Source: Panagrolaimus kolymaensis (taxonomy: Eukaryota; Nematoda; Chromadorea; Rhabditida; Panagrolaimidae). From it: a stretch of DNA of 64,000 nucleotides. Below are positions 24,154 through 34,407 of the stretch, in pieces. How positions within the stretch are numbered: the first letter of the stretch is position 1; each line of letters opens with the position of its first letter. Location of the stretch: the NCBI GenBank assembly GCA_028622995.1, contig JAJQJQ010000020.1, forward strand, positions 3,038,001 to 3,102,000, written 5' to 3'. A program made the position numbers and the translations under genes. The notes beneath the pieces were generated by a model, which was not told the origin of the DNA, did no database searches, and saw only the letters and a program-made list of their open reading frames with translations.

Positions 24154-24755
24154 TATTCGTTATAAAATTTTTAATTACAAAAAATAATTAAATAAATTTT
24201 TTTACGTTTTAAATTAGAGTTTGACCACGAGATTTTTTGTTTATTTTTTTTTTCGAAGCAACAATGCTCATAGAGGATGTTTCAGGATGATGATAGGCCA
24301 TAGCAACAACAACCAGAATATTTGTGGTAAAAATTTTTTAGTTTATTTTCACGCATTTTTAGTTGTTCAAAGATTATTCCACACAAAAAAAAGAAAAGAA
24401 GAAGAATACAATTTTTGTTGACAACAATAAAAAATTTATTTCTTCTTCTTCTGTGAGGTGGTTCACTTTGTGCTTTTTCTGTGCAATATGTCTTATTCTT
24501 TTTATTTTTTCTTATCTTTTTGAGAGAGAATTGTTTTTTAAGCAGCAAGCATCTCACATGCTTTGGGTGGTGGACTTACAATGCAATGCAACACCTGAGT
24601 CTAAATTTTTTGTGTGTGATATAAAATGTTTATTGAGTTCATTGATGAAAAAAAAGAAGAACAAATAAATATAATGATACTTTTTTTATTTTTATATTAT
24701 TAGAAGTTAGTTCCTCCTTTTTAATCATCACCTAAAAAACTAACCTTTAAAAATA
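24154..24755. other. Intergenic, upstream of the phosphoesterase gene
   Basis: AT-rich. A 101-codon plus-strand frame and an overlapping minus frame are low in information and have no homology I can see. No other feature was noticed. Confidence 0.4.
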
Positions 24756-26980
24756 ATGAAATCTTATGATACTTTTCGATCGAATCGAATTTCGCCATGG
24801 GATATCGAACAACAGCCACCAATATCTTCATCTTTCAATAATCCTAGCATCCACGAGCCGCCATCTTTTAAAGATTTAACATTTTCGGAAAAATTTAAAT
24901 TTATTCGTAAAAAAACAATTGCTTTAATTTGGGAATATTTTATTTTGTCATTAATTATTTTATTTGGTTTTATAACTCTTATTTTTTATTTAACTAAACA
25001 TAGCCTTTTAAAGTCGGGTAAAATTGTTACTGCAAAAGTATTCGATTTATTATTATATGAATTTTTATTAACTACGGTTTCAATATTTATGTATAAACGA
25101 ATTACAATGATATCAATGCCAAAAAAAATTAAACAGCCATGGTTGAAATATATTCGAATAGGGTTAATTATATTAACATTAATATTTATTTTTCTTACTC
25201 ATCTTTCATATTTATTTTATTATATTTCGTTGCCTGATGAATTTGTTATTCCAACTATTTGGTAAGGAAGTTTTTTCGATTTGTTGAGAAATTAAGCCGC
25301 CGCTAAATCAAGTCGGAGTTACTAAAAATTTGAAAGACAAAAGTCCTAATAAAAAATTATAAACAAAATATCTAAAAAGGGGATTCCAAGAAAATACCTG
25401 AGCATCAGATAACCTAAAATTGCAAATATGATCACAAATTTCTTAAATTTCGTTTCAGACAAAAATGTAAATTTTCAAATATGGTTTTCATTTTAACAAA
25501 AGCGAAAACTAAAATAAAATTTAATCAGAAGCATGCCTGAAAAAAGTTAATCTTTTCTAAAAATGATACAGTCACTATTTTTGCATCCTAAAAATTTAAC
25601 ACGTTTATTAAAACTTTGAGTTTTGGAGGGAAATAAGAAACAAATTTTTTTTCAAACATAAATTTAAAAAAACTTATTTTTAGTTTCTTTGCATTTGGAA
25701 TATGGATTCATTTTGGAATATTTCTTGGAATTGTATTTATTATTGAATGTATTGATTATCTTGCCATAGCTTTAATTTCTCGATTCTGTCGTTCTATTTC
25801 ATATCAAAATTATGCATTAAAATTTTTTAAATTTCCTTTATTTAAATCTAAAACTTTGCATACTTTATTTACTTTATTATTAGCCTTAATTTTAACCATT
25901 CAAGGCCATGTTGCAACGGATCTTCGACCGAATGTGAAAAATTTAAATATTTCAATTCGAGATTTACCGCCAGAATTTAATGGATATTCCATAGCTTTAA
26001 TAACCGATATTCATACTGGCCCCACAGTTGGAAAAGGAAAAAATGAAGAAATTGTTAAAATTGTTAATAGTCTTCAACCTGATATTATTACGATAGTTGG
26101 TGATCTCACTGATGGATATCTTGGATATATTGGATCTCGATCTCTACCTTTAAAAGATTTAAAAGCAAAGGATGGAAAATTTGCAACCATGGGAAATCAT
26201 GAATATTTTTATGAAAACCCCGATAATTGGATTGATTTTTATCGAACTCAATTAAATTTAACAACATTTATAAATGAAGGAAAGATTTTACGAAAAGATG
26301 GCAAACAAATATGTTTAGCTGGATTAGATGATTATTATGTGGAAACAGCTAAAGTTAAAGGTAATTCTTAAAAAATGAAACAAAGATTTTGTCCATCAAA
26401 ATTTTTTTATTTTGTGTCACTAATTTTTAGTGTGTAAAAATCCAGAGTTTTTTTTATTCTTTTTTAGTTTTTTAGTTAAAAACGAAAAAAAGAACAAAAA
26501 ATGAGGGGAAAATAAAAAATTATCAGAGAATATACCCAAAAAAAAAATATTTAGGACACAAAATGGATATCGAAAAAGCTTTAAGCCTATGTCCGCCTGA
26601 TATTCCAACCATAGTATTAGCTCATCAACCAAATGGAGCAGCAAAAGTATTAACAGATTTTCCTAAAACTGGTAAACGAGTGGATCTTATTTTAGCAGGT
26701 TAGTGACTTGAATAAAGTTAAATTAAAGCATAAACTCCAATCTTCTTTTTTTATAGGTCATACGCATGCTGGACAATTTTTTGTTATATATCCTTTCACA
26801 TATTTTACAATTAAATATCTTTTTGGTCATTATATTTATAAAGCTACGAATACCCAAATTTATGTTTCATCAGGTGTAAATTATTGGGGCCCACCAGTTA
26901 AAATGTTGCATTCCATGTGTGAAATTGTTAATGTTAAATTATATCGAGATCCTCTGAGTTCCACAAATAAAATTTATTAA
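24756..26980 (+). CDS. multi-pass transmembrane metallophosphoesterase (TMPPE-like)
   Basis: Exons 24756-25261, 25684-26360, 26555-26698 and 26757-26980 give 516 residues. The N-terminal half has about five hydrophobic segments; the C-terminal half is a calcineurin-like phosphoesterase with the metal-binding blocks in order: ALITDIHTG near 275, VGDLTDG, GNHEY, LAHQP and GHTHAGQFF. All metal ligands (D-x-H, G-D, G-N-H-E, H, G-H-x-H) are present. The order of membrane part then catalytic domain fits TMPPE and its bacterial YaeI-type relatives. The substrate is unknown, and the catalytic domain's side of the membrane was not determined. No lesion was seen. Confidence 0.85.
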
Positions 26981-27011
26981 ACATTTTTTTATTCTATATT
27001 TATTTATATTC

Positions 27012-27320
27012 GCGACAAAGACCTTGTGTCAAATATTTTTTTGATTAAATATTTAAGAAATTCCATAAAATTTTATGTAATTCCATAACTTTTTTTGGTT
27101 GTTATGTATGAGGATTTCTTTTATTTGGAGACATTGCATGATTTAATAAACGAATTTACTATGTCAGTGGAATGCTTCTTAAAAAGCTCCATCTCGACAA
27201 AGACCTTGTGACAAATATTTTTTTGATTAAATATTTTAAAAAAATCCATAACTTTTTATGTTTGATATGTTTAATGATTTTGTTATTTTCGGACATTGAC
27301 TGATTTAATAAACGAATTTA
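27012..27320 (+). repeat. diverged tandem duplication
   Basis: Two copies (about 27012-27158 and 27194-27320) share GACAAAGACCTTGTG, ATATTTTTTTGATTAAATAT, a GACATTG word and TTTAATAAACGAATTTA. It lies just 3' of the phosphoesterase gene, so it may be a duplicated 3'-UTR/poly(A) region. Confidence 0.7.
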
Positions 27321-27574
27321 TGCTTCAAATTTTTTACATTTGCAATTTCAAATGAAATTTTTGTGATTTCATTTAATCCACATTCGCTAATTTCTAATAT
27401 ATGAAGATTGGAAAGCTTTGAAATATTCTCTTCAAATATTTTCCATTCTTTTTTAGTTTGAAATACAAATGGACAATTTTTAAATGTTAGTGAAATCATC
27501 ACTGGAGCATAGAACCATTGAAGGTTAATTTTTTTTAGATTTTTTTTAAATTTAAAGTTAAAGCAGCGATGCAA
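27305..27574 (-). CDS. possible leucine-rich-repeat fragment
   Basis: An 89-residue frame with a ...LSNLHILEISECGLNEI... stretch that looks like one leucine-rich repeat, as in nematode F-box/LRR proteins. No second exon was found and the C-terminus runs into the 27-kb tandem repeat. It is most likely a gene relic; confidence is low. Confidence 0.25.
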   Translation of the reverse strand: MHRCFNFKFKKNLKKINLQWFYAPVMISLTFKNCPFVFQTKKEWKIFEENISKLSNLHILEISECGLNEITKISFEIANVKNLKHKFVY

Positions 27575-28635
27575 TTATGGAAAAAATTACTATTACAAAA
27601 GCACATTTTGTTGCTTTAAATTTTTACCAAATTAAAAAAATTATGGAATTTTGTTTAAATAAATTTAGTGCATACGTTGTTATTAGTCTGTTGACAGGAA
27701 GAAAATATTTATTTGTTGATTGAACCTTTTTTTACAAGAACCTCTGATAACAACAGCAAAAATTTTAATTTCTTTTTTCTTAGTTGATTATAATCTGTTT
27801 ATATCATTATTTAATGAAGTTGGATCATACAAAATTGGATTATTTTGATAAAATTGTGGTGTTGTTTGAGTTGAAGAAGCAGCAGCTCCATAAAGGATTG
27901 GCGGCGGTGGATGGAAAGTCGAATCAAAGGTAACTTGGTTATTTGGTTGTTCAGTTGTTTGATGAGAATAATAAATATTTGATGGATAATAAAAGCTTCG
28001 AGAACCATAAGTATTGGTTAATGGCAAGGTGGCTGAAACTATGATCAAGAGTAAAAAAAGGGTAAAATGTTTGATGATTCAACAACAGCTTGTTTTTCTC
28101 ACCTGAATTTTGATGAAAATAATTATAAACATTCTCTGTGTATGGATCGTCATTTCCATTAGTGTTTAAAGGGATTTGTTGAATTGAATTTTGATGAATA
28201 AATGGATTGTTGCAATAATATTTATTTGATGATTTGATGTAATCATATTCAATTTGAGAACCATCTTGACCAAGAGTTGTTAATTGAGAATGATAAAATG
28301 TATTCATCGGTTGATGAATGTTGTTGTCAAAAGTGGTGGATTGACTACAATCATGCAACAGAGAAAAATCCCATTGCATTCTTTCAATTTCTCTTTCATT
28401 ATAAAATTCATAATGAATTATGGATGGAACAGATCGTGAACTACTACCTTCTTGTGGCTCATTATATTGATAATAAAAAGCTGCTTCATTTTGAAGTTGT
28501 AAAGGAGCATTCAATACATTATTATCACTTCCAAACTCCCTTTCAGATTCCTCTTCACTTTCAGTCTCACTCGCTTCTTCATCCACTGCATTATTATTTT
28601 TTGATTGCATTGTGTTTGCGTCATATAAATCATTC

Positions 28636-29813
28636 ACAAGGGAACGTTCAGACATGCTTTTCTGTTTTCGAGGTTCTGCTTTACTCAAAATGTTCTTTAG
28701 CATCATAGAAAGCATATGGCAGAGTCTTAGAGGCCAATGGAAGACGGATCCAAAGTTACAACTCCTCAAAGATCCTAATTTTTGATGGTTACTCCATGTC
28801 ATAGGCTAAAATTTCATTATGTTTTAGTGATTATGGCTCAGGAGTGTAAAGCGCATGGTTCATGAACCAGTTCTTGGAAGTTCGCTTCCAATTTGAACTT
28901 TTTATTTTTTTTTACATTTTTGATATTTGAAAATTTGAATAATACAAAACATTACAAATATTTTTTGAACGCCTTTTTGTTGTTATCATTTTTGCTTTTT
29001 ATTTGTTTGATGTTGATTGCAAAATGGTGAGTAAAAATGTGAATATATCAAAGGTGTTGCAAATACTTGTAAATGAATTCTCTTTGCCTCAAACTACTAA
29101 AGATAGATTTGCTCCAAATGATGCAGAAAAAATACTTGCTCAAGATGTTAAGGGTTGGTATTTTTCCTAACAATAATGCTTAAAACTTACATAAAATTAT
29201 TTTTGTCGTTATTGCAGAATTGCTTCTTAATCATGGTTATCAAACAACTATCCTTGATTTTGCTATTGATGGATTTGATATTGAAGATGAGGAAGAAGAC
29301 AATGTTGATGAAGATGTAATTGAAGAGGATGATCCAGAATACATTCCAACAACACCCGTAAAGCGTCAACCTTTAGAAAATGTTTATAAACCTGATGTAT
29401 GGCTAAAAATTTTTGAAGAACAAGATAAGGGATGGTCGTTCAAAACTATCCAAAAGAATCATAAGAAACTAAAAGTTCAAAAAATATTTGTAATGTTTTG
29501 TATTATTCAAATTTTCAAATATCAAAAATGTAAAAAAAAATAAAAAGTTCAAATTGGAAGGGAAACAACTTCCAAGAACTGGTTCATGAACCATGCGCTT
29601 TACACGCCTGAGCCATAATCACTAAAACATAATGAAATTTTAGCCTATGACATGGAGTAACCATCAAAAATTAGGATCTTTGAGGAGTTGTAACTTTGGA
29701 TCCGTCTTCCATTGGCCTCTAAGACTCTGCCATATGCTTTCTATGATGCTAAAGAACATTTTGAGTAAAGCAGAACCTCGAAAACAGAAAAGCATGTCTG
29801 AACGTTCCCTTGT
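28636..29813. mobile_element. 1.2-kb element with ~335-bp inverted repeats
   Basis: Arms 28636-28970 and 29475-29813 are near-perfect inverted copies (outer ends ACAAGGGAACGTTC). A ~500-bp centre contains a spliced coding segment. I could not find a convincing target-site duplication, so it may be a foldback DNA transposon or an inverted segmental duplication. Confidence 0.75.
29024..29543 (+). CDS. unidentified protein of the inverted-repeat element
   Basis: Exon from ATG 29024 to about 29154 joins exon 29219-29543 as LAQDVK/ELLLNHG. It has an acidic middle (IEDEEEDNVDED) followed by VWLKIFEEQDKGWSFKTIQK, which looks like a helix-turn-helix DNA-binding region of a transposase N-terminus. 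The C-terminus runs into the right arm and stops, and no catalytic DDE domain is seen. Function is inferred only from its location. Confidence 0.45.
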
Positions 29814-30092
29814 CAATCGCGACCTTTTTATTCTGTTTTTCTTTTTTGCCATATATTCTTCATGGGCTTTCTCAAGCTTTTCATTATATTTCTCTTGACA
29901 CAATTTACACATCCTCGTTCGAATTGTGGTTTTCCATTTTCCAGGAATCCAAGCGGGTTTATCAAAAATTGTTTGAAGTGACTCGATATTGCGAATAAAT
30001 TTATTACACAACTGCATATTTTCATAATAAAATAAATAAGTTTATTTTAAAATTAAAATTTTATTTTGCATTCAAGAACAATCATAAAATTG

Positions 30093-30163
30093 CAGCTCTT
30101 TTTTAAGCGGCAGGAAAAAAAAGTAAATAAATTTTGGAAAGTTTTACTTTAAACAAGTGAAAC
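30093..30163 (+). pseudogene. relic of a second SL RNA in cassette 2
   Basis: Matches the 3' two-thirds of the variant SL RNA at 50532 (CAGCTCT, AAGCGGCAGG, Sm site AAATTTTGG at 30129-30137, hairpin GTTTTACTT/AAGTGAAAC). The leader exon is gone. Confidence 0.75.
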
Positions 30164-30622
30164 AAAAATATTATAAAATCAAAAAATTTATTAATTTCAA
30201 TTACAGAAGTTGTTAGGATCTCAAATACCTTAGTTTAACTAAGCTTTAAGAATCCAAAGTGAAATCAATTGAATTAATTACTTTATTTTCGATTTACAAA
30301 ATAATCTTAACTTAGATAATAAATAAGAGTCGACTGGAATGAGGACGGAGAAAAGAAGATGATAAATGCAAAAAGTGAATCAGTTCTTTTATACCTTTTG
30401 ATCCAGACGATCATTTTACAATTATTCATAAGTTAACGGAAGTGTTTGCATGAGTGTTATTTTGCAAAAGAATAAAAACAAAATAAAAAGGAAAAGACTT
30501 TGATGAATAATAAAATGAAAACAAAATAAAAGAACATAATTTAAATTTTTAGCTTTGTTGATTTTAAGAATCTAACAGAAGTAATTATTTGAATTTTGGA
30601 AGATGAAAAAAAAAATGAAAAA
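30164..30622. other. Spacer within cassette 2
   Basis: AT-rich sequence between the SL relic and the 5S gene. In cassette 3 the same spacer is only ~90 bp, so some 370 bp have been inserted here. No gene was seen. Confidence 0.4.
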
Positions 30623-30741
30623 AGCTTGGAGCACTCGAGATTCCCAGGAGGTCTCCCATCCAAGTACTAATCGAGCCCAGCAGTGCTTAACTTGCCAGAT
30701 CGGACGGGATGGCGTGCTTTCACTGCGGTATGACCCCAAGC
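30623..30741 (-). rRNA. 5S ribosomal RNA, copy 2
   Basis: 119 nt, apparently identical to the copy at 23913 when read on the minus strand. A T-run follows the 3' end on that strand. Confidence 0.95.
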
Positions 30742-30922
30742 GAATCACTATCTATTTGTGTTGCTCATATACAAAAGAACAGCAAAAAATGAAGAAAAAA
30801 TGAATGCAAACAAAAAAAAGCGACACAAAAAATTAGAGCAAGCGTTATTCTCTCTTTCACTTTTTTTCTATAGATTTTTGGTTGAAAAAGAAAAAGAGAA
30901 AAATGAGCAAAAAAAAGCCCAA

Positions 30923-30935
30923 ACGCATCCTCTGC
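30923..30935 (+). promoter_or_regulatory. PSE-like element of SL RNA copy 2
   Basis: ACGCATCCTCTGC, 46-58 bp upstream of the SL RNA start at 30981; same word and spacing as the other two copies. Confidence 0.7.
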
Positions 30936-30980
30936 TATTTTATATTTTGATAGAAAAATAATGAAAAAGATATTTTCTTC

Positions 30981-31089
30981 GGTTTAATTACCCAAAGTTT
31001 GAGGTAATAATTAAATTCCAGCTCTTTTATTAGTGGCTTTGGAAAAAGTTAAAATAAATTTTGGAAAGTTTTGCTTTTTTAAGCGAAAC
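30981..31089 (+). ncRNA. SL1-type spliced-leader RNA, copy 2
   Basis: Leader exon 30981-31003 with the same extra A as copies 1 and 3, donor GT at 31004, Sm site AAATTTTGG at 31056-31064 and 3' hairpin arms GTTTTGCTT/AAGCGAAAC. It is transcribed away from the divergent 5S gene at 30623-30741. Confidence 0.9.
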
Positions 31090-31521
31090 AAATAATTATA
31101 ATAAAAACAAAAATTCTTTTTTAATCAAAGAATTGTTTTTTTTTTGTTGATTCTAAAGATTTAGAACTTGCGACAATTAAAAAAAAAAACAGAATTTAAA
31201 ATTCATTCTGGTTTTTCCTTTTCATTCGTATTCTATTGTAAAATGAATGGGAAAAGTTTTTTCATTAGTTTTAGCAATTGTTCTCATGCTTATGTTAAAA
31301 ACTAACAAAAACAAGAGATTTTTTTTATATCAACAATAAAAAAAAGTTACAATTCTGCAATTTATAACCATTGTTTTACAAAAGCAGCAACTTTTAATTA
31401 AAATTTATTGCAATATAATAGCGTTGATATTAATTTTAAAAAATTATATATAAATATAACAAACAACAACAAAAAATATTATTAAATTCATTTTCCCAAA
31501 TTTGTTGTAAGCAGCTTAAAA
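31090..31521. other. Intergenic, upstream of the aminopeptidase
   Basis: AT-rich, with nothing recognised beyond a likely promoter role. Confidence 0.4.
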
Positions 31522-33919
31522 ATGAAGGAATGTGTTGTCCTTATATTTTTGTCGTTGACGCTGTTTAGCTCTGGCTTTAGTCATTCATTCAATCGTGAAA
31601 TAAAATCCGAGAAGGCAAATCGTTCAAAAAATAAAATAATAAATTCTGATAATCCAAATAAAAATTTTCGAACTTTACCAGGCGATTTAAAACCTTTCTA
31701 TTACCAAATCAAAATACATCCTTATTTTGATGCTCCTGGTGTAATATATAATAAAAGTAAGTAAATTATAAATTTAAAAAAAACAGAAACATATTAAACG
31801 CGAAAAAAAAGTAAAGCAAAAATTGTTTAATTTTTTTAAGAATCAAAATACAGAAAATTTCTTGAAATTAAAACAGTAGTTTCTCAATATTTTTAACGCA
31901 ATTTTACAAATAAAGTATGCAAACCTTTTTTGAGCATTTAATTTTTAGGCAAAGATCAAACCTTTGATGGTGAAGTGACAATTTATATTCGTGTTAAAAA
32001 ACCAACTTCCAAAATTATTTTGAATGTTGACTTTAAAATTCTTACATTATTTGATTTTAATTTTTTCGAAGTTTATTCCATTAGCAAAGATAAATTTATT
32101 TCAATAATTGCATTGGAAGAGGCATTCGAAAATGAAACCATTAGTTTATTATTAGAACGAGAATTAAATAAAAATGAATATATAAAATTAAATATACCAT
32201 ATTTTGGTAAAATTGGATTTAATACTGATTATGGATTTTTTAAATCCATTGCTCATAATTATGAAACAAATGAAGATGATATGGTATATGCAACCCAATT
32301 TGCAGTCACCGGTGCAAGAGCGGCATTTCCATGCTTTGATGAACCTAATTATAAAGCAGTATTTCAAATGGAAATAATTAAACCTAAAAGTTGGGTAGCA
32401 CTTTCAAATACACTCAACATTTCCAGCATCGATGTTGAGTGAGTTGGAATGGTAAAAGTTCACCATAAATTTTTTTTCTTTGCTTTTTTTAGAAATGGCT
32501 ATGAAAGTGTTATTTTTGATAAAAGTCCATTCATGTCGAGTTATCTTCTAGCATTCGCAATTGGCGATTTAGTATCTTTAGAAGGTCCTAATAACGATAT
32601 ACCCATCGTAAGTTTTGGAGACAGCATTGGTAAAATAAGAAAAATTCACTTTTTTGAATAATGAAATTTTTAAAAATGTCTATTTTTTTTAGACTCGGAT
32701 ATGGTCATTTAAATCAGGCAAAAACAAATTAAAGGCAGCCCTCAATAGCGCACAAAAATGTCTAAAAGTTATGAAAAAATATACAAATTTTCCATTACCT
32801 TTAAAGAAGATTGGTATAACACGTTCCATTAAGAAACTCAAAATACAAAATAACAATTTTAGATCATTTGGTAATTCCAAAAACAGGCATTATTGGGTCG
32901 AATGCAATGGAAAATTTTGGCCTTATCATTTATGATCAAACATTGATTTTATTCGAAACCCAGAAAGATGATGAAAATGGATATAATTTAAATAAATGGA
33001 TTGATGTTACAAGGAAAATTTGTCATGAAACATCTCATCAATGGTTTGGTAATATTGTGACTAATGAATGGTGGGGTGATCTTTGGATACATGAGGGTGT
33101 AGCGGATTATTTTGAAAATTTTGCTATGTCTTTAATTTATCCTAATGAAAAAGAATATATGGTAAAGTTGAGCCCAACAAAAAAAAAACCGGTTTTCTGA
33201 AAGGTTTAATCTCAAAACAAAATTTTTTAGAACTATAAATTTGCAATGGATAATTTAGAAATTCCATTAATTGACAAAAATTATAATCATCCAATTATAA
33301 CAGAAAATGGCAATTTTGATCGTAATTATAAAAAAAATACTTTTAATCTTAATCATAGATTTAAAACCAAAAGTTTTAGAGATCACATATGTAAAAGGTG
33401 GAGGCGTTATTCGACAATTGGCCACTATAATTTCACCCGAAACTTTACAAAAGGGATTACAAAATTATTTAATTAAATTTAAATATTCTAATGCCAATTA
33501 TAAACAATTATTGGATTCCATTCAAGATGCCGTGAATTCAACAAATTTAAAAGATTGGTGTGGTGAAAATTTTAATGTACATACGGAATTATGGTTAACT
33601 CAAGCCGGTCATCCCATATTAGAAATTGATTATTCAAATGGAACTTATCTCATCTATCAAAAATTAATGAATAATAATACTTCAGAAAAGTTTTGGCCTT
33701 TACCCATTTTTACTCAAGGCTTAAATGGCGTAAAAAGAATTTATTGGTCAGCACGTGAGTGAAAGCTTTAAATATTTTTTACACTAACAAAAAAATTATA
33801 ATTTAGCAAATTACAAATGCACCAATGGCAAAAGTATTCCAAAAACGCTAAAAATTAAAGCTCCCGTACTTTTTATTAACAGAGATGAACTTGCAATTAC
33901 GCAATTATGGTATTCTTAA
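31522..33919 (+). CDS. M1 family (aminopeptidase N-like) zinc aminopeptidase, truncated by TAA
   Basis: Eight exons: 31522-31756, 31949-32438, 32493-32607, 32693-32813, 32863-33161, 33231-33321, 33380-33754 and 33807-33919, 612 residues to the stop. A signal peptide (VVLIFLSLTLFSSGFS) predicts a secreted or surface enzyme. Order: N-terminal beta domain with ARAAFPCFDEP; exopeptidase motif GSNAMENFG near 331 (canonical GAMEN); zinc site HETSHQW near 373 with the third ligand Glu in WIHEGVADYFE, at the correct 18-residue spacing; then ITYVKGGGVIRQL. It should remove N-terminal residues from peptides. The TAA at 33917-33919 interrupts a frame that stays open and homologous to 34189, so the protein lacks most of the C-terminal domain. 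Confidence 0.85.
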
Positions 33920-34189
33920 GCTGCATTGCAAACCATTATCGATGCTCTACTTTCATTTTCTGATGATTTACAACTTTCATCTGCATCTATTGCAACTTTA
34001 ATTAATGATCTTTCAATAAATGCGAGACGCCTTGAAATTTCTAAAGAACATTCTCAAAGTATTATTCAAAATATTCTTATTCATCAGAAAAATTCGTTTA
34101 ATTATGGTATTTTTAATGACATTACAAAAATGATTGAAAATGAACTCGAAGGTGGAAAATTTGATAATGTTTTGCAACGGATTGAATGA
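33920..34189 (+). pseudogene. in-frame continuation of the aminopeptidase beyond the TAA
   Basis: Directly after TAA the same frame reads AALQTIIDALLS and SSASIATLINDLSINA, the expected position of the family's conserved '..a.LINDa..l...g' segment, then stops at 34189. The usual ~300-residue C-terminal helical domain is not found further on. Either the gene is truncated twice or the rest is lost. Confidence 0.65.
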
Positions 34190-34407
34190 TTTTGTTTAGT
34201 TTGTTCTAGTCCTGGCTTTTTTAAACCCAAAAAGAAAACTTTTTTGTTTTTTTTTAATCATTGGGCACTTTATTATTTCTATCTGTGTTAAATTAATAAA
34301 TGTGCTTTGATTGCTAAAAAGAAAATTACTTTAACACACAAAATATTATGTTTTATTATACAAAAAAAAATATTGAGATTAAAAAAATTTCGTATAAACA
34401 GTTAATA

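Larger units (their letters stand above)
27788..30017 (-). pseudogene. unidentified gene split by an inverted-repeat element
   Basis: 3' part: exons ending at 28104 and 28032-27788 join as FHQNS/ATLPLTNTYG. They encode an acidic, then Asn/Gln/Tyr/Ser-rich protein (EEASETESEEESEREF; many NNN and PPPP stretches) that runs open up to the element at 28635. 5' part: 30017-29814 has MQLCNKFIRNIESLQTIF and a basic stretch rich in Cys, Lys and Arg (MCKLCQEKYNEKLEKAHEEY). Both parts are open on the same strand and abut the element on each side, so I infer one interrupted gene. The composition suggests a nuclear factor, but I do not recognise a domain. An alternative is two unrelated frames. Confidence 0.4.
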
